Positions 7,841 to 18,493 of a DNA stretch of 64,000 nt are shown here, in pieces (position 1 is the first letter of the stretch; each line of letters starts with the position of its first letter). Both the position numbers and the translations under genes were made by a program. The stretch spans positions 62,001 to 126,000 of the forward strand of contig NZ_MCGB01000061.1 of NCBI RefSeq assembly GCF_001699815.1, read 5' to 3'. Under the pieces are notes generated by a model. The model did no database searches and was not told the origin of the DNA. It worked only from the letters and a program-made list of their open reading frames with translations. The DNA comes from Ralstonia pickettii (GTDB lineage Bacteria; Pseudomonadota; Gammaproteobacteria; Burkholderiales; Burkholderiaceae).

Positions 7841-9682
7841 GGCGTTGCATACGGCGATGGCCTCTGCGCGGGCAACATCGGCGCGGGTGAGCGAACGCTC
7901 TTGCAGCGGCCCGCCAAGCCATGGCAAAGCGTCGTTCAACAGCACGGCACGCATCACCCCCGGCAAGACGCCTGCGGACAGCGGCGGAGTGCACCACGCG
8001 CCATCGAGCTTGACCAGCAACGTGCTGCGCCCCCCTTCGGCCAATGTGCCATCGGCGTTGAAGAACACGGCATCGAATGCACCTGCGCGCTCGGCGGCCT
8101 GCCAGGCTGCATCGTAGCCTTCGCGCAACGTGGTCTTGTGCGTCGGCAGACTGTGCGTGACCTCACGCGGTTGCGATGCGACCAGCAGGCGGACCGGCGC
8201 ATCCCAGCTGGCATGCAGCGGTGACAGCGGCACGGCCGATACGTTTGCTCCACCGTCCGGGGTAAGCAACAGGCGCATGCGATAGGCGCCCTCGCCTTCC
8301 AGCGTTGCGCACGCACGCGCCACATCATTCGTCAGTGCAGTCCGATCGAACGGGAAACCAAAGGCTGCCGCTGAACGCTCCAGCCGCGCCAGATGCCAAT
8401 CCAGCAGCGCCACGCCCTCGCGCGTCGCGCGCATCGTCTCAAACAGCGATAACCCCGGGTCAAGCGCCGTCACGAAGCGCGCTTTCAGTTGGCACTCCGC
8501 GTACTCCTCATCGGCGATGCTGTCGTGCACGATGCCGGAGCCAATGCCTAGTTCGCCGCGACGCAGACCATCGGTGCCGGGCGCGCCAAGGACCAGCGTG
8601 CGGATCGCCACCGAGAAGCATGCGTCGCCCATCGCTCGATCGTCGGCAGGCGCATCGATCCAGCCGATGGCGCCGGTGTACAGACCACGCGGCTCGGGCT
8701 CGAGCGCCTCGATGATCTCCATGGTCCGCCGCTTGGGCGCGCCGGTGATCGAGCCGCACGGGAACAACGCTCGCAGGCAATCGGCAAGGCCGGTGGCGGG
8801 CGGAATCTCGGCCTCGACGGTTGACGTCATCTGGAGCACGCTGCCGAACGGCGTCACCTCGAACAACGCCGGCACGTGCACTGACCCCGCTCGCGCGAGG
8901 CGGCCCAGATCGTTGCGCAAGAGGTCGACGATCATCAAGTTCTCGGCGCGGTTCTTTTCGTCTGCGGCCAGTGCGATGGCGCGGGCTTCGTCGACTTCGA
9001 CGTCGCCGGAGGCTGGCGCGGTGCCCTTCATCGGCCGCGCGACAAGCTGGCCGGCGCGATGCGAAAAGAACAGCTCCGGCGAGCACGACAGAATCGCGGC
9101 GCCCTCCGGCAGCCCGATGAAGGCGCCGTACGGCACCGGCTGACGCGCACGCAGGCGCCGATACAACGCCGCTGGCGCGCCAAACGCCGTCATGCGCAGG
9201 CGGTACGTGTAGTTGACTTCGTAGGTATCGCCCGCCGCAATCCAGTCGTGGATGCGCGCGATGGCGTCGGTATAGGTGGCGTGATCGACGCTGGCCGCAC
9301 AATCGAACAGGCCCGCTGCCCCGCTCGCTTCGGGCCACGCGTCGAACAACGTATCGACCTCTGCCGGCGACAGCACCTGCATCGTGCGAAACAGCAGCAC
9401 GCGCAGGCGGCCATCGTGGCCAGGCAATGAAGAAGACGTTTCCGTGGAAGCCGGCAGACCGACCAGCGGCCCACCAAACTCATACGGCGCAATGATCAGG
9501 GCATGCAAACCCTCGCGCCAGGCGGCACGAAGATCATCGTCCAGCCCCTCGAGCATGCCGGCCGGCCGGAAGAACTCGCCGACATAACCGGCGTACCAGC
9601 GCGAGCACGGCGCGTCGCCCGAGGTGGCATCGTCCAGCAGCGCGAACGGCGCGCCGGCGTCTGGCGCTTGGAGCGGCTGCAT
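7784..9682 (-). CDS. pabB: Aminodeoxychorismate synthase component I fused to 4-amino-4-deoxychorismate lyase
   Basis: A 632-residue two-domain folate enzyme. Residues 1 to about 375 form the chorismate-binding PabB domain: YEVNYTYRLRM, the catalytic-lysine motif RPMKGTAPAS, NLMIVDLLRNDLGRL, and the CGSITGAPKRRTMEIIEALE signature. Residues about 390-632 form a PLP-dependent class IV aminotransferase-fold PabC domain with SLFETMRATREGVALLD and the Schiff-base lysine region THKTTLREGYDAA. The fusion would convert chorismate, with PabA-supplied ammonia, to p-aminobenzoate on one chain. The gene is the last in a minus-strand series after dnaJ and converges with, and overlaps, the TupC-like gene. 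Confidence 0.92.
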   Translation of the reverse strand: MQPLQAPDAGAPFALLDDATSGDAPCSRWYAGYVGEFFRPAGMLEGLDDDLRAAWREGLHALIIAPYEFGGPLVGLPASTETSSSLPGHDGRLRVLLFRTMQVLSPAEVDTLFDAWPEASGAAGLFDCAASVDHATYTDAIARIHDWIAAGDTYEVNYTYRLRMTAFGAPAALYRRLRARQPVPYGAFIGLPEGAAILSCSPELFFSHRAGQLVARPMKGTAPASGDVEVDEARAIALAADEKNRAENLMIVDLLRNDLGRLARAGSVHVPALFEVTPFGSVLQMTSTVEAEIPPATGLADCLRALFPCGSITGAPKRRTMEIIEALEPEPRGLYTGAIGWIDAPADDRAMGDACFSVAIRTLVLGAPGTDGLRRGELGIGSGIVHDSIADEEYAECQLKARFVTALDPGLSLFETMRATREGVALLDWHLARLERSAAAFGFPFDRTALTNDVARACATLEGEGAYRMRLLLTPDGGANVSAVPLSPLHASWDAPVRLLVASQPREVTHSLPTHKTTLREGYDAAWQAAERAGAFDAVFFNADGTLAEGGRSTLLVKLDGAWCTPPLSAGVLPGVMRAVLLNDALPWLGGPLQERSLTRADVARAEAIAVCNALRGVVPAHFEPALTVDVL

Positions 9683-9736
9683 GACGAAGTCCTGATCGAA
9701 AAGATGGTGTTCAAGAAGCCTCGAAAAGCGTAGCGA

Positions 9737-9810
9737 GCGGCCCGAGGTTGGTACGAGAAGCGCAGCCGTACATCGGTACGACGAGCATCACAGTGCCAAG
9801 CTCGGGCCGC
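9737..9810. repeat. Nested inverted repeat between dnaJ and pabB
   Basis: A 15-bp inverted repeat with one central mismatch (GCGGCCCGAGGTTGG at 9737-9751 against CCAAGCTCGGGCCGC at 9796-9810) encloses a second perfect hairpin (CGTAC-atcg-GTACG, 9767-9780). There is no T-run beside either arm, so it is not a classical terminator. It could be an mRNA-processing or stabilising structure after dnaJ, or a degenerate palindromic repeat. Confidence 0.5.
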
Positions 9811-9831
9811 GCGGTACCTTTGCGCGGCTTC

Positions 9832-10980
9832 TTACGAGGAGAAGAAGTTCTTTACCTTGTCCAGCCACGACTGCTCTTGCGGGCTGTGCCGCGAGCCGCC
9901 TTCGTGCACGGACTTGTCGAACTGCTTGAGCAGGTCCTTCTGGTGCTCCGTCAGCTTGACCGGCGTCTCGATGTTGATGTGCACGTAGAGGTCGCCCGCA
10001 TAGCCCGAACGCACGCCCTTGATGCCCTTGCCGCGCAGGCGAAACGTCTTACCGGCCTGCGTACCTTCGGGCACCGTGAACGAGGCGCGACCACCCAGCG
10101 TCGGCACTTCGATGTCGCCGCCAATGGCTGCCGTCGCAAACGAGATCGGCATCTGGCAATGCAGATCGTCGCCGTCGCGCTCGAACACCGCGTGCTGCTT
10201 GATGTGGATTTCCACATACAGGTCACCCGGGGGCCCGCCGTTGATGCCCGGCTCGCCGTTGCCCGACGAACGGATGCGCATGCCTTCGTCGATGCCGGCC
10301 GGAATCTTCACTTCCAGCGTCTTCTGGCTCTTCAGCTTGCCCTGGCCGTGGCACTTGGTACACGGCTTGGGGATGTACTTGCCGCTGCCGTGGCACTTCG
10401 GACACGTCTGTTGCATCGTGAAGAAGCCCTGCGACACCCGCACCTGACCGGCGCCGTGGCAGGTGGGGCAGGTCTCCACGCTGGAACCGGGCTCCGCGCC
10501 CTTGCCATGACAGTGGTCGCACTCGTCCCAGTGCGGCACGCGGATCTGCGTATCGTAGCCATGCGCGGCCTGCTCCAGCGTGATCTCCATGCTGTAGCGC
10601 AGGTCGGCGCCGCGATACATCTGCGGGCCACCGCCGCGACGTCCGCCCTGGCCCTGGGCCTGCCCGAAGATATCGCCAAAGATGTCGCCGAAGGCCTCGG
10701 CAAAGCCGCCGCCAAAGCCTGCACCGCCCGCGCCAAAGCCGCCAGCCATGTTCGGGTCGACGCCCGCGTGGCCGTACTGGTCGTAGGCAGCCTTCTTCTC
10801 AGCGTCGGAGAGCATCTCGTAGGCCTCTTTGGCCTCCTTGAACTTGTCTTCCGCTTCCTTGCTGTCCGGATTGCGGTCCGGGTGGTACTTCATCGCGAGC
10901 TTGCGATACGCCTTCTTGATCTCGTCGTCGCTCGCGTTCTTACCCACCCCGAGCACTTCGTAGTAATCACGTTTTGCCAT
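9832..10980 (-). CDS. dnaJ: Chaperone DnaJ (Hsp40)
   Basis: A 382-residue canonical type I DnaJ, co-chaperone that stimulates DnaK ATPase. The J-domain (residues 1-70) carries the HPD tripeptide in [11 protein letters not shown] Gly/Phe-rich linker follows (residues 75-125). Four CxxCxGxG zinc motifs ([32 protein letters not shown]) span about residues 152-217. The C-terminal substrate-binding domains begin with the [16 protein letters not shown] segment. It is 134 bp downstream of dnaK and probably expressed from the dnaK promoter. Confidence 0.98.
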
Positions 10981-11090
10981 GGTGGCTTCAGTCGTCGCCT
11001 GTTTTTACTGCGTGTCGAATAGCAAAAAAGCCGAGCGTGACATCAGGTGCGTCCCGCACAACCCGATGATCACTGCCCGGCGTACCCTCA

Positions 11091-11107
11091 CGTCCGCCTG
11101 GCGGACG
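11091..11107. repeat. Short perfect palindrome in the dnaK-dnaJ spacer
   Basis: CGTCCGCC-t-GGCGGACG is an 8+1+8 palindrome eight bases beyond the dnaK stop. It has no U-tract, so it is more likely an intercistronic mRNA structure than a terminator. It may lower dnaJ expression relative to dnaK or protect the dnaK 3' end; this is inference. Confidence 0.4.
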
Positions 11108-11114
11108 ATCTGGC

Positions 11115-13067
<1,953 letters not shown>

Positions 13068-13122
13068 GTTCTTGCTCCTCGAATCTGGTGTCAGGACTGC
13101 ACTGAATACAAACTTGGATCGG

Positions 13123-13150
13123 ATGTGGGAGTGCCGTCCGGCTTTTCAAG
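13123..13150 (-). promoter_or_regulatory. Sigma-32 (RpoH) heat-shock promoter of dnaK
   Basis: Read on minus, CTTGAAA (13150-13144) is followed after 14 bases by CCCACAT (13129-13123). This fits the RpoH consensus CTTGAAA-N13/14-CCCCAT with one -10 mismatch. It would start transcription about 50 bases before the dnaK ATG. No CIRCE repeat (TTAGCACTC-N9-GAGTGCTAA) is present in this leader. Confidence 0.75.
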
Positions 13151-13331
13151 GCCGAATTTTGAAAAGTTGAGCATTTTGGCCGGTTTTTCCTGGGAAAGCA
13201 CCCGAAAACGTGCGCTCCCTGGCAAAAACGTGCGTTTTGAACGCCCGGAGCCGCAAACCGGGCACAAAAGGTGTGGGTGGTACCCTTGCGCGCATTGCCA
13301 CTCGCCGGACACGAACCTGGCTTTTGCGCCC

Positions 13332-14627
13332 ATGCCGTTGCCCTCGCTTCGATCCATCCTTGGCGCTACCTTGCTTGCCGCATGCGCCGTGCCCTGCGCC
13401 GATGCGGCCGTTGCCCTCCTTCAGCCCTCCCGCCGCGTCAATGCCAACCAGCCGTTCAATCTGACCCTAGTCATTTCGGGAGACGCCGCCCAGCGCAGCT
13501 ATGCCGTGCCAGCCAAGCTACGCGTCACCGCCAGCGCTGATCTGCAGGGCCCGGTAGAAGTGATTCTTGATCGACACAACGCTGGCGAAGAAACCCTGCA
13601 CCTGCGTCTCGGCCAGGTCCGCACGGTCGCCTATACGGGCACGCTGCCCGAGGTGCTGCGCGGTACCGTCCGGATTGATGTGCCGGACCTGGATGCAGCG
13701 CCCGTTCTGGTGACGCTCGTGCGTGGCGCAGACGCCCCGCAGATTGCCGCGGATGGCGCCCCCACCGGCGCCGCCCGCAACGCCGCCGCCGAAGCGACCC
13801 GCCCCGGCGGCGCGCTCGGCACCAACCCGAGTGCGCTCGCTGCCAACGCAACCGCTACACCGCCCATTCCCGTGGCTGTGGCCGGCAATGGCGAGGCGTC
13901 CCGCCCCCCGGAAGAAACCGCGCGCCTGACGTTCCACGAACCCATGTTCGCCGCCGTGGGCGCGCATGGGGGCCTGAACGCCAAGTTTCAGTTGAGCTTC
14001 AAATTTCGGATTTTTCAGCCGGAAAACCCGGCATCGGCAGCGCTGTTCGATAACCTGTATTTCGGTTATACGCAGTTCTCGCTGTGGGATCTGGGCAAGG
14101 AATCGGCGCCGTTCAGGGATACGAATTACCGGCCGAGCGTCTTCTATTACCGCCCCGACACGGGCGTCCATGGCGGCGCGCTCACACGGCTATCGTTCGC
14201 GGCCGGCATCGAGCACGAATCGAACGGCCGCGACGGTGACGCCTCACGCGCCATCAACACCGCATTCGTACGCCCGACGTTCCACTTTGGTGACCTGAAC
14301 GATTACCACTGGAAGTTCGAGCCCAAGCTCTACGCGTACCTCACGCGCACCGGCAACACCGACATCGCCCACTACCGTGGTTTCGGGGATTTCCGCGTGT
14401 CGTACGGTGCGCCCAACGGCTGGGAACTGGCCGCCACGCTGCGCAAGGGCACCCGCAAGGCCTATGGGAGCGTCGACGCGCAATTGACGTATCCGATGAG
14501 CCGAATCTTCACTGGCACGGCCGGCTATCTGTTCATCCAGTATTTCACCGGCTACGGCGAGAGCCTGCTCGACTACAACCACAAGCTGGGCTCGCAGTTG
14601 CGCGTCGGGTACAGCCTCTCGCGATAG
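13332..14627 (+). CDS. pldA: Outer-membrane phospholipase A with an N-terminal extension
   Basis: A 431-residue protein. After a signal peptide (residues 1-25, cleavage near ADA-AV) comes a beta-rich stretch (about 26-135), an Ala/Pro/Thr-rich linker (about 136-195), then the OMPLA barrel. The catalytic motif IEHESNGRDG gives His295 and Ser297, and Asn309 lies exactly 12 residues after the serine, matching His142/Ser144/Asn156 of the E. coli enzyme. The protein is much longer than E. coli PldA because of the N-terminal part. The upstream open frame to 12726 lies opposite dnaK and is ignored; the ATG at 13332 precedes the signal peptide. Confidence 0.87.
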   Translation: MPLPSLRSILGATLLAACAVPCADAAVALLQPSRRVNANQPFNLTLVISGDAAQRSYAVPAKLRVTASADLQGPVEVILDRHNAGEETLHLRLGQVRTVAYTGTLPEVLRGTVRIDVPDLDAAPVLVTLVRGADAPQIAADGAPTGAARNAAAEATRPGGALGTNPSALAANATATPPIPVAVAGNGEASRPPEETARLTFHEPMFAAVGAHGGLNAKFQLSFKFRIFQPENPASAALFDNLYFGYTQFSLWDLGKESAPFRDTNYRPSVFYYRPDTGVHGGALTRLSFAAGIEHESNGRDGDASRAINTAFVRPTFHFGDLNDYHWKFEPKLYAYLTRTGNTDIAHYRGFGDFRVSYGAPNGWELAATLRKGTRKAYGSVDAQLTYPMSRIFTGTAGYLFIQYFTGYGESLLDYNHKLGSQLRVGYSLSR

Positions 14628-14639
14628 GACGCAGCCGGC

Positions 14640-15047
14640 TTACAGCGTGTGCTGGCCGGCCGCCTCGGGCTGGAACGCCACGCGATCGATGCGCAACGAA
14701 CGCTGAGCACCATTGGGCGCGGAGTATTTGACCGACTTGCCCGCGCGCGCGCCCAGCAGCGCAGCGCCCATCGGCGAGAGCACCGACAGCTTGGCCGACG
14801 CCACGTTGGCCTCTTCCGGGTAGACGAGCGTCCACTTTTGCTCGGCGCCGGCGTCGTCCACCACGCACACGACCGAGTTCATGGTCACCACATCGGCGGG
14901 AATCTTGTTGCTGGGCACCACGTTGGCGCGGGCAATCAGGTCGTCGACCAGATCCGCCAGCGGCGAGTTGCTGCCCGCGCGGTTGGCGGCGTTTTCCAGG
15001 CGGGTGAGGTCCAGCTCGGTCAAGTAGATGGCGGCTGCTTTGGCCAT
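14640..15047 (-). CDS. rnk: Regulator of nucleoside diphosphate kinase (GreA/GreB-family Rnk)
   Basis: A 135-residue protein with a short N-terminal helical region (TELDLTRLENAANRA) and a C-terminal FKBP-like GreA/GreB domain (VYPEEANVASAKLSVLSPMG near residues 75-94, ALLGARAGKSV). It is shorter in the coiled-coil than true GreA, as in Rnk, which binds RNA polymerase without cleavage-stimulating activity. It is convergent with pldA, 12 bp apart. Confidence 0.82.
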   Translation of the reverse strand: MAKAAAIYLTELDLTRLENAANRAGSNSPLADLVDDLIARANVVPSNKIPADVVTMNSVVCVVDDAGAEQKWTLVYPEEANVASAKLSVLSPMGAALLGARAGKSVKYSAPNGAQRSLRIDRVAFQPEAAGQHTL

Positions 15048-15358
15048 GACGATCTCCTACAAGTCTGTGTTCAACACGAAGCAAAGCCGCTGCCGATAGC
15101 CGCACAGGCCAACGCAAAGCAGCGGCAAGGAAACCAGCGGGCACACAGGCCGGCCAGCGGTAACACGCACTAAAACTGCTGGTGAAAGAGAGCGAGCCCG
15201 GCGGCAACGTGCCGCAGGGGCACTAGAACGACCGCCGGGCGGCGGCAAGGGCCGCGGTCATCGCCTGAGCGGCGCGCGGCAAGGGGCGCACAGCACGGGA
15301 AGGCGAAGCAAGAAAGAGGGCCGCAGCCATGGGCGTCGACGTCATCATGGTCGCTGCC
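15048..15358. other. Intergenic region with no supported gene
   Basis: This 311-bp stretch lies between rnk and the thioredoxin-like gene. On minus, an ATG-initiated 41-codon frame ends at 15223 (Ala/Arg/Pro-rich, no motif, no convincing ribosome site). I do not call it a gene. No clear terminator or promoter is visible. Confidence 0.5.
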
Positions 15359-15784
15359 TCAGACAAGCGGCTTGCCGGCCAGCTTGTTGCGCGCATTGGC
15401 AACGGCGGCGGCAAACTGCGCGTGGCCATGCCAGCCGGTCGCCCGGCCAAGCTTCTTGCCACGATGGAAGAACATGAACACCGGAATACCGTGCAGGGCA
15501 AAGCGCTGGCCCAGCTCCGGGTGAGCATAAACGTTGGCATGCAGCCAACTCAGTCCCAGTTCACGCACGGCGGCCGGTTGCGCGAGCATGGCCTGCTTGG
15601 CCATCTCGCAGTTAAAGCAATCGACGCCCCAAAAGAACACGCACACGAGCGCATCGCCCGCGGCCGCAATGGCCGCGTCGAAGGTCTCGGTGTTCACCTC
15701 GCGCATGCCGAACGCCGCGAGCGCGGTCTTGTCGACCGGGATCGCGGCGTGGGCGTCGTGCGAAGTGGCTATGTTCTGGATCAT
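15359..15784 (-). CDS. Thioredoxin-like protein with a CFNC motif
   Basis: A 141-residue cytoplasmic thioredoxin-fold protein: VCVFFWGVDCFNCEMAKQAM carries CxxC as Cys-Phe-Asn-Cys in place of CGPC, and HGIPVFMFFHRGKKLGRATG has the cis-proline equivalent (IPVF). No signal peptide is visible. It starts 13 bp after grpE on the same strand, so it is probably in the heat-shock transcript. Whether it is a reductase or a protective thiol protein is unknown. Confidence 0.8.
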   Translation of the reverse strand: MIQNIATSHDAHAAIPVDKTALAAFGMREVNTETFDAAIAAAGDALVCVFFWGVDCFNCEMAKQAMLAQPAAVRELGLSWLHANVYAHPELGQRFALHGIPVFMFFHRGKKLGRATGWHGHAQFAAAVANARNKLAGKPLV

Positions 15785-15797
15785 GGGGCGCGTCGGC

Positions 15798-16445
15798 TCA
15801 CTTGGGAGCCGCCACCGTCACGAGGGCCGGGCGCAGCACGCGGTCGGCCAGCGTGTACCCGCGCTGGAGCACCGCCACCACGGTGTTGGCTTCCTGGTCA
15901 GCCGGCACCATCGAGATAGCTTGATGGCGGTGCGGATCAAACTTTTCACCCACCGGGTTCAGCTCGGTCACACGGCCCTTCTCGAACGCGGCGTAGAGCT
16001 GCTTGAGCGTGAGTTCAACGCCCTCACGCAGCTTGGTGGCGTCGCCCGACGTGTCCGCCAAGGCGGCTTGCAGGCTGTCCATCACCGGCAGCAAGTATTC
16101 GGCAAAGCCTTCGATGGCGAACTTGTGGGCCTTGGCCACATCGTCCTGACCACGGCGGCGGATGTTCTCGCCTTCGGCCGTCGCGCGCGCCCAGTTTTCG
16201 TAATTCTGGCGAGCCTTTTCTTCTGCGGCCTCCAGTTGACGACGCAGTTCAGCGACGTCCACGTCGGCCACAGCTTCTGCCACGGCGGCTTCGTCACCGG
16301 CGACAGCCTGGGCGTCGGCGCTTGCGCGCTGCGCCTGACTCGAATAGGCATGGGCCGCTTGGCCCGTCGCCGATGCGTTCGGCTGGGTGGCTTGGCTGTC
16401 CGATGGCATGTCCGAGTTCGAGGGGGTGTCCGAAGTGTGTTTCAT
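15798..16445 (-). CDS. grpE: Nucleotide exchange factor GrpE
   Basis: A 215-residue DnaK exchange factor. A disordered Ser/Gln/Ala-rich N-terminus (about 1-70) precedes the coiled-coil ([20 protein letters not shown]) and the beta-wing region ending [16 protein letters not shown], the GrpE signature. The ATG at 16445 is chosen over one 27 bases upstream because it begins the usual MKHTSD-type N-terminus. A strong sigma-32 promoter lies at 16524-16551. Confidence 0.95.
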   Translation of the reverse strand: MKHTSDTPSNSDMPSDSQATQPNASATGQAAHAYSSQAQRASADAQAVAGDEAAVAEAVADVDVAELRRQLEAAEEKARQNYENWARATAEGENIRRRGQDDVAKAHKFAIEGFAEYLLPVMDSLQAALADTSGDATKLREGVELTLKQLYAAFEKGRVTELNPVGEKFDPHRHQAISMVPADQEANTVVAVLQRGYTLADRVLRPALVTVAAPK

Positions 16446-16523
16446 AGCGCTGGATAAAGGGGATCGACGCACGGCATGTGCCCGGAATCGATCCGCTGGA
16501 TTTTTACAAACGATTTGTCCCCG

Positions 16524-16551
16524 TTATGGGGCATTTGGCGCGCTTTTCAAG
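16524..16551 (-). promoter_or_regulatory. Sigma-32 (RpoH) heat-shock promoter of grpE
   Basis: On minus, CTTGAAA (16551-16545), a 13-base spacer, then CCCCATAA (16531-16524). Both elements match the RpoH consensus. Transcription would begin about 70 bases before the grpE ATG. Confidence 0.85.
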
Positions 16552-16633
16552 GGCGCCGGATGCGCGACAACTGTGCGCCGTGCATCACGAAATATGGGGT
16601 TACAACTTTCATCAGACTGCAACGGCACAGCAA

Positions 16634-16662
16634 TTGCGACGCCCCAATTGGCCGCCTATGAT
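16634..16662 (+). promoter_or_regulatory. Sigma-70 promoter of the small membrane protein gene
   Basis: TTGCGA (16634-16639), a 17-base spacer and TATGAT (16657-16662) form a good sigma-70 promoter. It reads away from grpE toward the 65-codon gene at 16708. Confidence 0.65.
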
Positions 16663-16707
16663 GCAAGAAAAAATCGGGGGGCGCGAGCTTCTTTGAGGGT
16701 TCGTATC

Positions 16708-16905
16708 ATGCACAACAAATTGCCCGTTCTGACCGTGCTCCTGCTGTTGACCCTGACCGCAGCCACAACGTTCATTTGCCTGTCTGGCGCTGTCACGCCA
16801 CGTTATACGGAGTACGGCAGCGGCAAGGCATTCTTCAAGCACTACATCATCAAGCCGGCGCAGATGGAGCAGATGCCGCGCGGTTTGATGAGCGTATCAA
16901 GTTAG
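16708..16905 (+). CDS. Small single-span membrane or secreted protein, unknown
   Basis: A 65-residue product. Residues 6-27 are a strong hydrophobic segment (VLTVLLLLTLTAATTFICL), followed by a polar tail with GSGKAFFKHYIIKPAQMEQM. No known family is recognised. Support for a real gene is a GAGGG ribosome site 8 bases before the ATG and a well-spaced promoter at 16634-16662. It is the only plus-strand gene between grpE and hslR, divergent from grpE and convergent with hslR. Confidence 0.65.
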   Translation: MHNKLPVLTVLLLLTLTAATTFICLSGAVTPRYTEYGSGKAFFKHYIIKPAQMEQMPRGLMSVSS

Positions 16906-16926
16906 CACACACTCGCGCGGAATGCG

Positions 16927-17325
16927 TCATTCGCCGCCGAGTTTGTCGATGCGCCGCCGGTCGCGCTTGGTCGGCCGGCCGGCAATTTGTGTGGCGGGTT
17001 CCCGATAGAGCCGGCGCTTGTCGGCGTTCTCTTCGCGTTTTAAGCGACTGGTGTCCGTCTCGGCGTAGAGCGTTTGGGCGACCGAAGCTGGGCCGCGCAC
17101 TTCCGCCAGCGCCAATACTTCCACTTCCCACTGCTGTTCATGCGCGTGCACCCGCACGCGGTCACCGATCTTGACATCCTTGGCGGGGCGAACCGCCTGA
17201 TCGTTGATCTGCACGCGACCGCGCTCCACCGCGTCCGTCGCCTGCGAACGCGTCTTGAAGAAGCGCGCCGCCCACAGCCATTTGTCGATACGCACGCGAT
17301 CGGCCGCGTCCGTGCTCACCTTCAT
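16927..17325 (-). CDS. hslR: S4-domain RNA-binding heat-shock protein Hsp15
   Basis: A 132-residue protein opening with an S4 RNA-binding domain ([20 protein letters not shown], residues 12-31; [20 protein letters not shown]) and a basic C-terminus ([13 protein letters not shown]). In the family it binds stalled 50S subunits carrying nascent chains and recycles them. The ATG overlaps the hemH stop by 4 bp, so it is coupled to hemH and lies near other heat-shock genes. Confidence 0.9.
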   Translation of the reverse strand: MKVSTDAADRVRIDKWLWAARFFKTRSQATDAVERGRVQINDQAVRPAKDVKIGDRVRVHAHEQQWEVEVLALAEVRGPASVAQTLYAETDTSRLKREENADKRRLYREPATQIAGRPTKRDRRRIDKLGGE

Positions 17326-18437
17326 GCGGCCGCTCCCTTGCTCTGCGCACGCGTGCGGCTGGCTTCCAGCACGTGCGGATGCGTAAGCGTGAGCGGCCAG
17401 CCCTGCAGATGCGCAAGCGCGATGTCGGCAATGCCGGCGATCCAGGCTTCGCTGTCATTGAGGCACGGGATGTAATGGAATTCCTTGCCGCCGGCGACAC
17501 GGAAGGTCGACTGCCCTTCCATGGCGATCTCTTCCAGCGTCTCCAGGCAATCGGCCGGGAAGCCCGGGCAGAACACATCGACGCGGTTGGTGCCGACTCG
17601 GCCAAGCTCTTCCAGCGTGGGCGCGGTGTATGGTTGCAACCATTCGGCTCGGCCAAAGCGTGACTGGAACGTGACCAGGTACTGACCCGGCTGCAGGCCG
17701 AGCGCTTCTCCCAGCAAGCGCCCGGTCTTCAGGCATTCGCAGTGATACGGATCGCCCAATTCCAGCGTCCGTCGCGGCACACCATGAAACGACAGCACCA
17801 GCTTGTCGCCGTGCGCGAAATCGGGTGCGCCGTGCTGTGCCCAATACGCCCCCACCTGCTGGTGCAGCGCATTGATGTAGGCAGGGTCATCGTGGAAATG
17901 CTTGACCAGCCGCAACTCCGGCTGATTGCGCATTTCGCCCAGCACGCGGAAGACCTCATCGAAGGCCGTCGCGGTGGTGGTGCCGGAATACTGCGGATAC
18001 ATCGGCAACACGAGGATACGCTCGACGCCCTGCTTGCGCAGCGCCTGCATGACGGACGGAATCGAAGGATTGCCATAGCGCATCGCACAGGCAACCACCA
18101 CATCGTGGCCCTGGGCGTTCAGCAACTGCTGCAGCGCATGCGCCTGGCGCTCGCTGTAGACGAGCAGCGGCGAGCCCGTCATGTTGGCCTCGCGCAGCCA
18201 TATGCTTTCGTACTTGTGCGCCGACGCCCGCGAGCGTAGCGGCACGATCAGCACGTTGAGGATGAACCACCACACGGCGCGCGGAATTTCCACAACGCGG
18301 GGGTCGGACAGGAACTGACGCAGGTAGCGGCCGACCTCGCGTGGCGACGTACCGTCGGGCGTACCGAGGTTGACGAGCAGGATCGCCGTGCGATCGGGCT
18401 GGCCGTGCTGGAACAGGGGTTCGGGCAAGAAGGGCAT
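17322..18437 (-). CDS. hemH: Ferrochelatase
   Basis: A 371-residue enzyme that inserts Fe2+ into protoporphyrin IX at the last step of haem synthesis. It shows [12 protein letters not shown] at residues 19-30, the MRYGNPSI and [20 protein letters not shown] segments, the catalytic-His motif [19 protein letters not shown] and the conserved [19 protein letters not shown] region. It is in one minus-strand unit with hslR. Confidence 0.96.
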   Translation of the reverse strand: MPFLPEPLFQHGQPDRTAILLVNLGTPDGTSPREVGRYLRQFLSDPRVVEIPRAVWWFILNVLIVPLRSRASAHKYESIWLREANMTGSPLLVYSERQAHALQQLLNAQGHDVVVACAMRYGNPSIPSVMQALRKQGVERILVLPMYPQYSGTTTATAFDEVFRVLGEMRNQPELRLVKHFHDDPAYINALHQQVGAYWAQHGAPDFAHGDKLVLSFHGVPRRTLELGDPYHCECLKTGRLLGEALGLQPGQYLVTFQSRFGRAEWLQPYTAPTLEELGRVGTNRVDVFCPGFPADCLETLEEIAMEGQSTFRVAGGKEFHYIPCLNDSEAWIAGIADIALAHLQGWPLTLTHPHVLEASRTRAQSKGAAA

Positions 18438-18493
18438 GGGCGCGGGTTCGCGATAGACCGGCCGATTATACGAGCCGATTCATCGCGTGTTCC

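Noticed and set aside
13068-13331. CIRCE element for HrcA before dnaK
   Set aside because: No TTAGCACTC-N9-GAGTGCTAA repeat is present; the sigma-32 promoter explains heat control.
15223-15348. 41-codon minus-strand frame after the thioredoxin-like gene
   Set aside because: No ribosome site, low-complexity Ala/Arg/Pro composition and no motif; not supportable as a gene.
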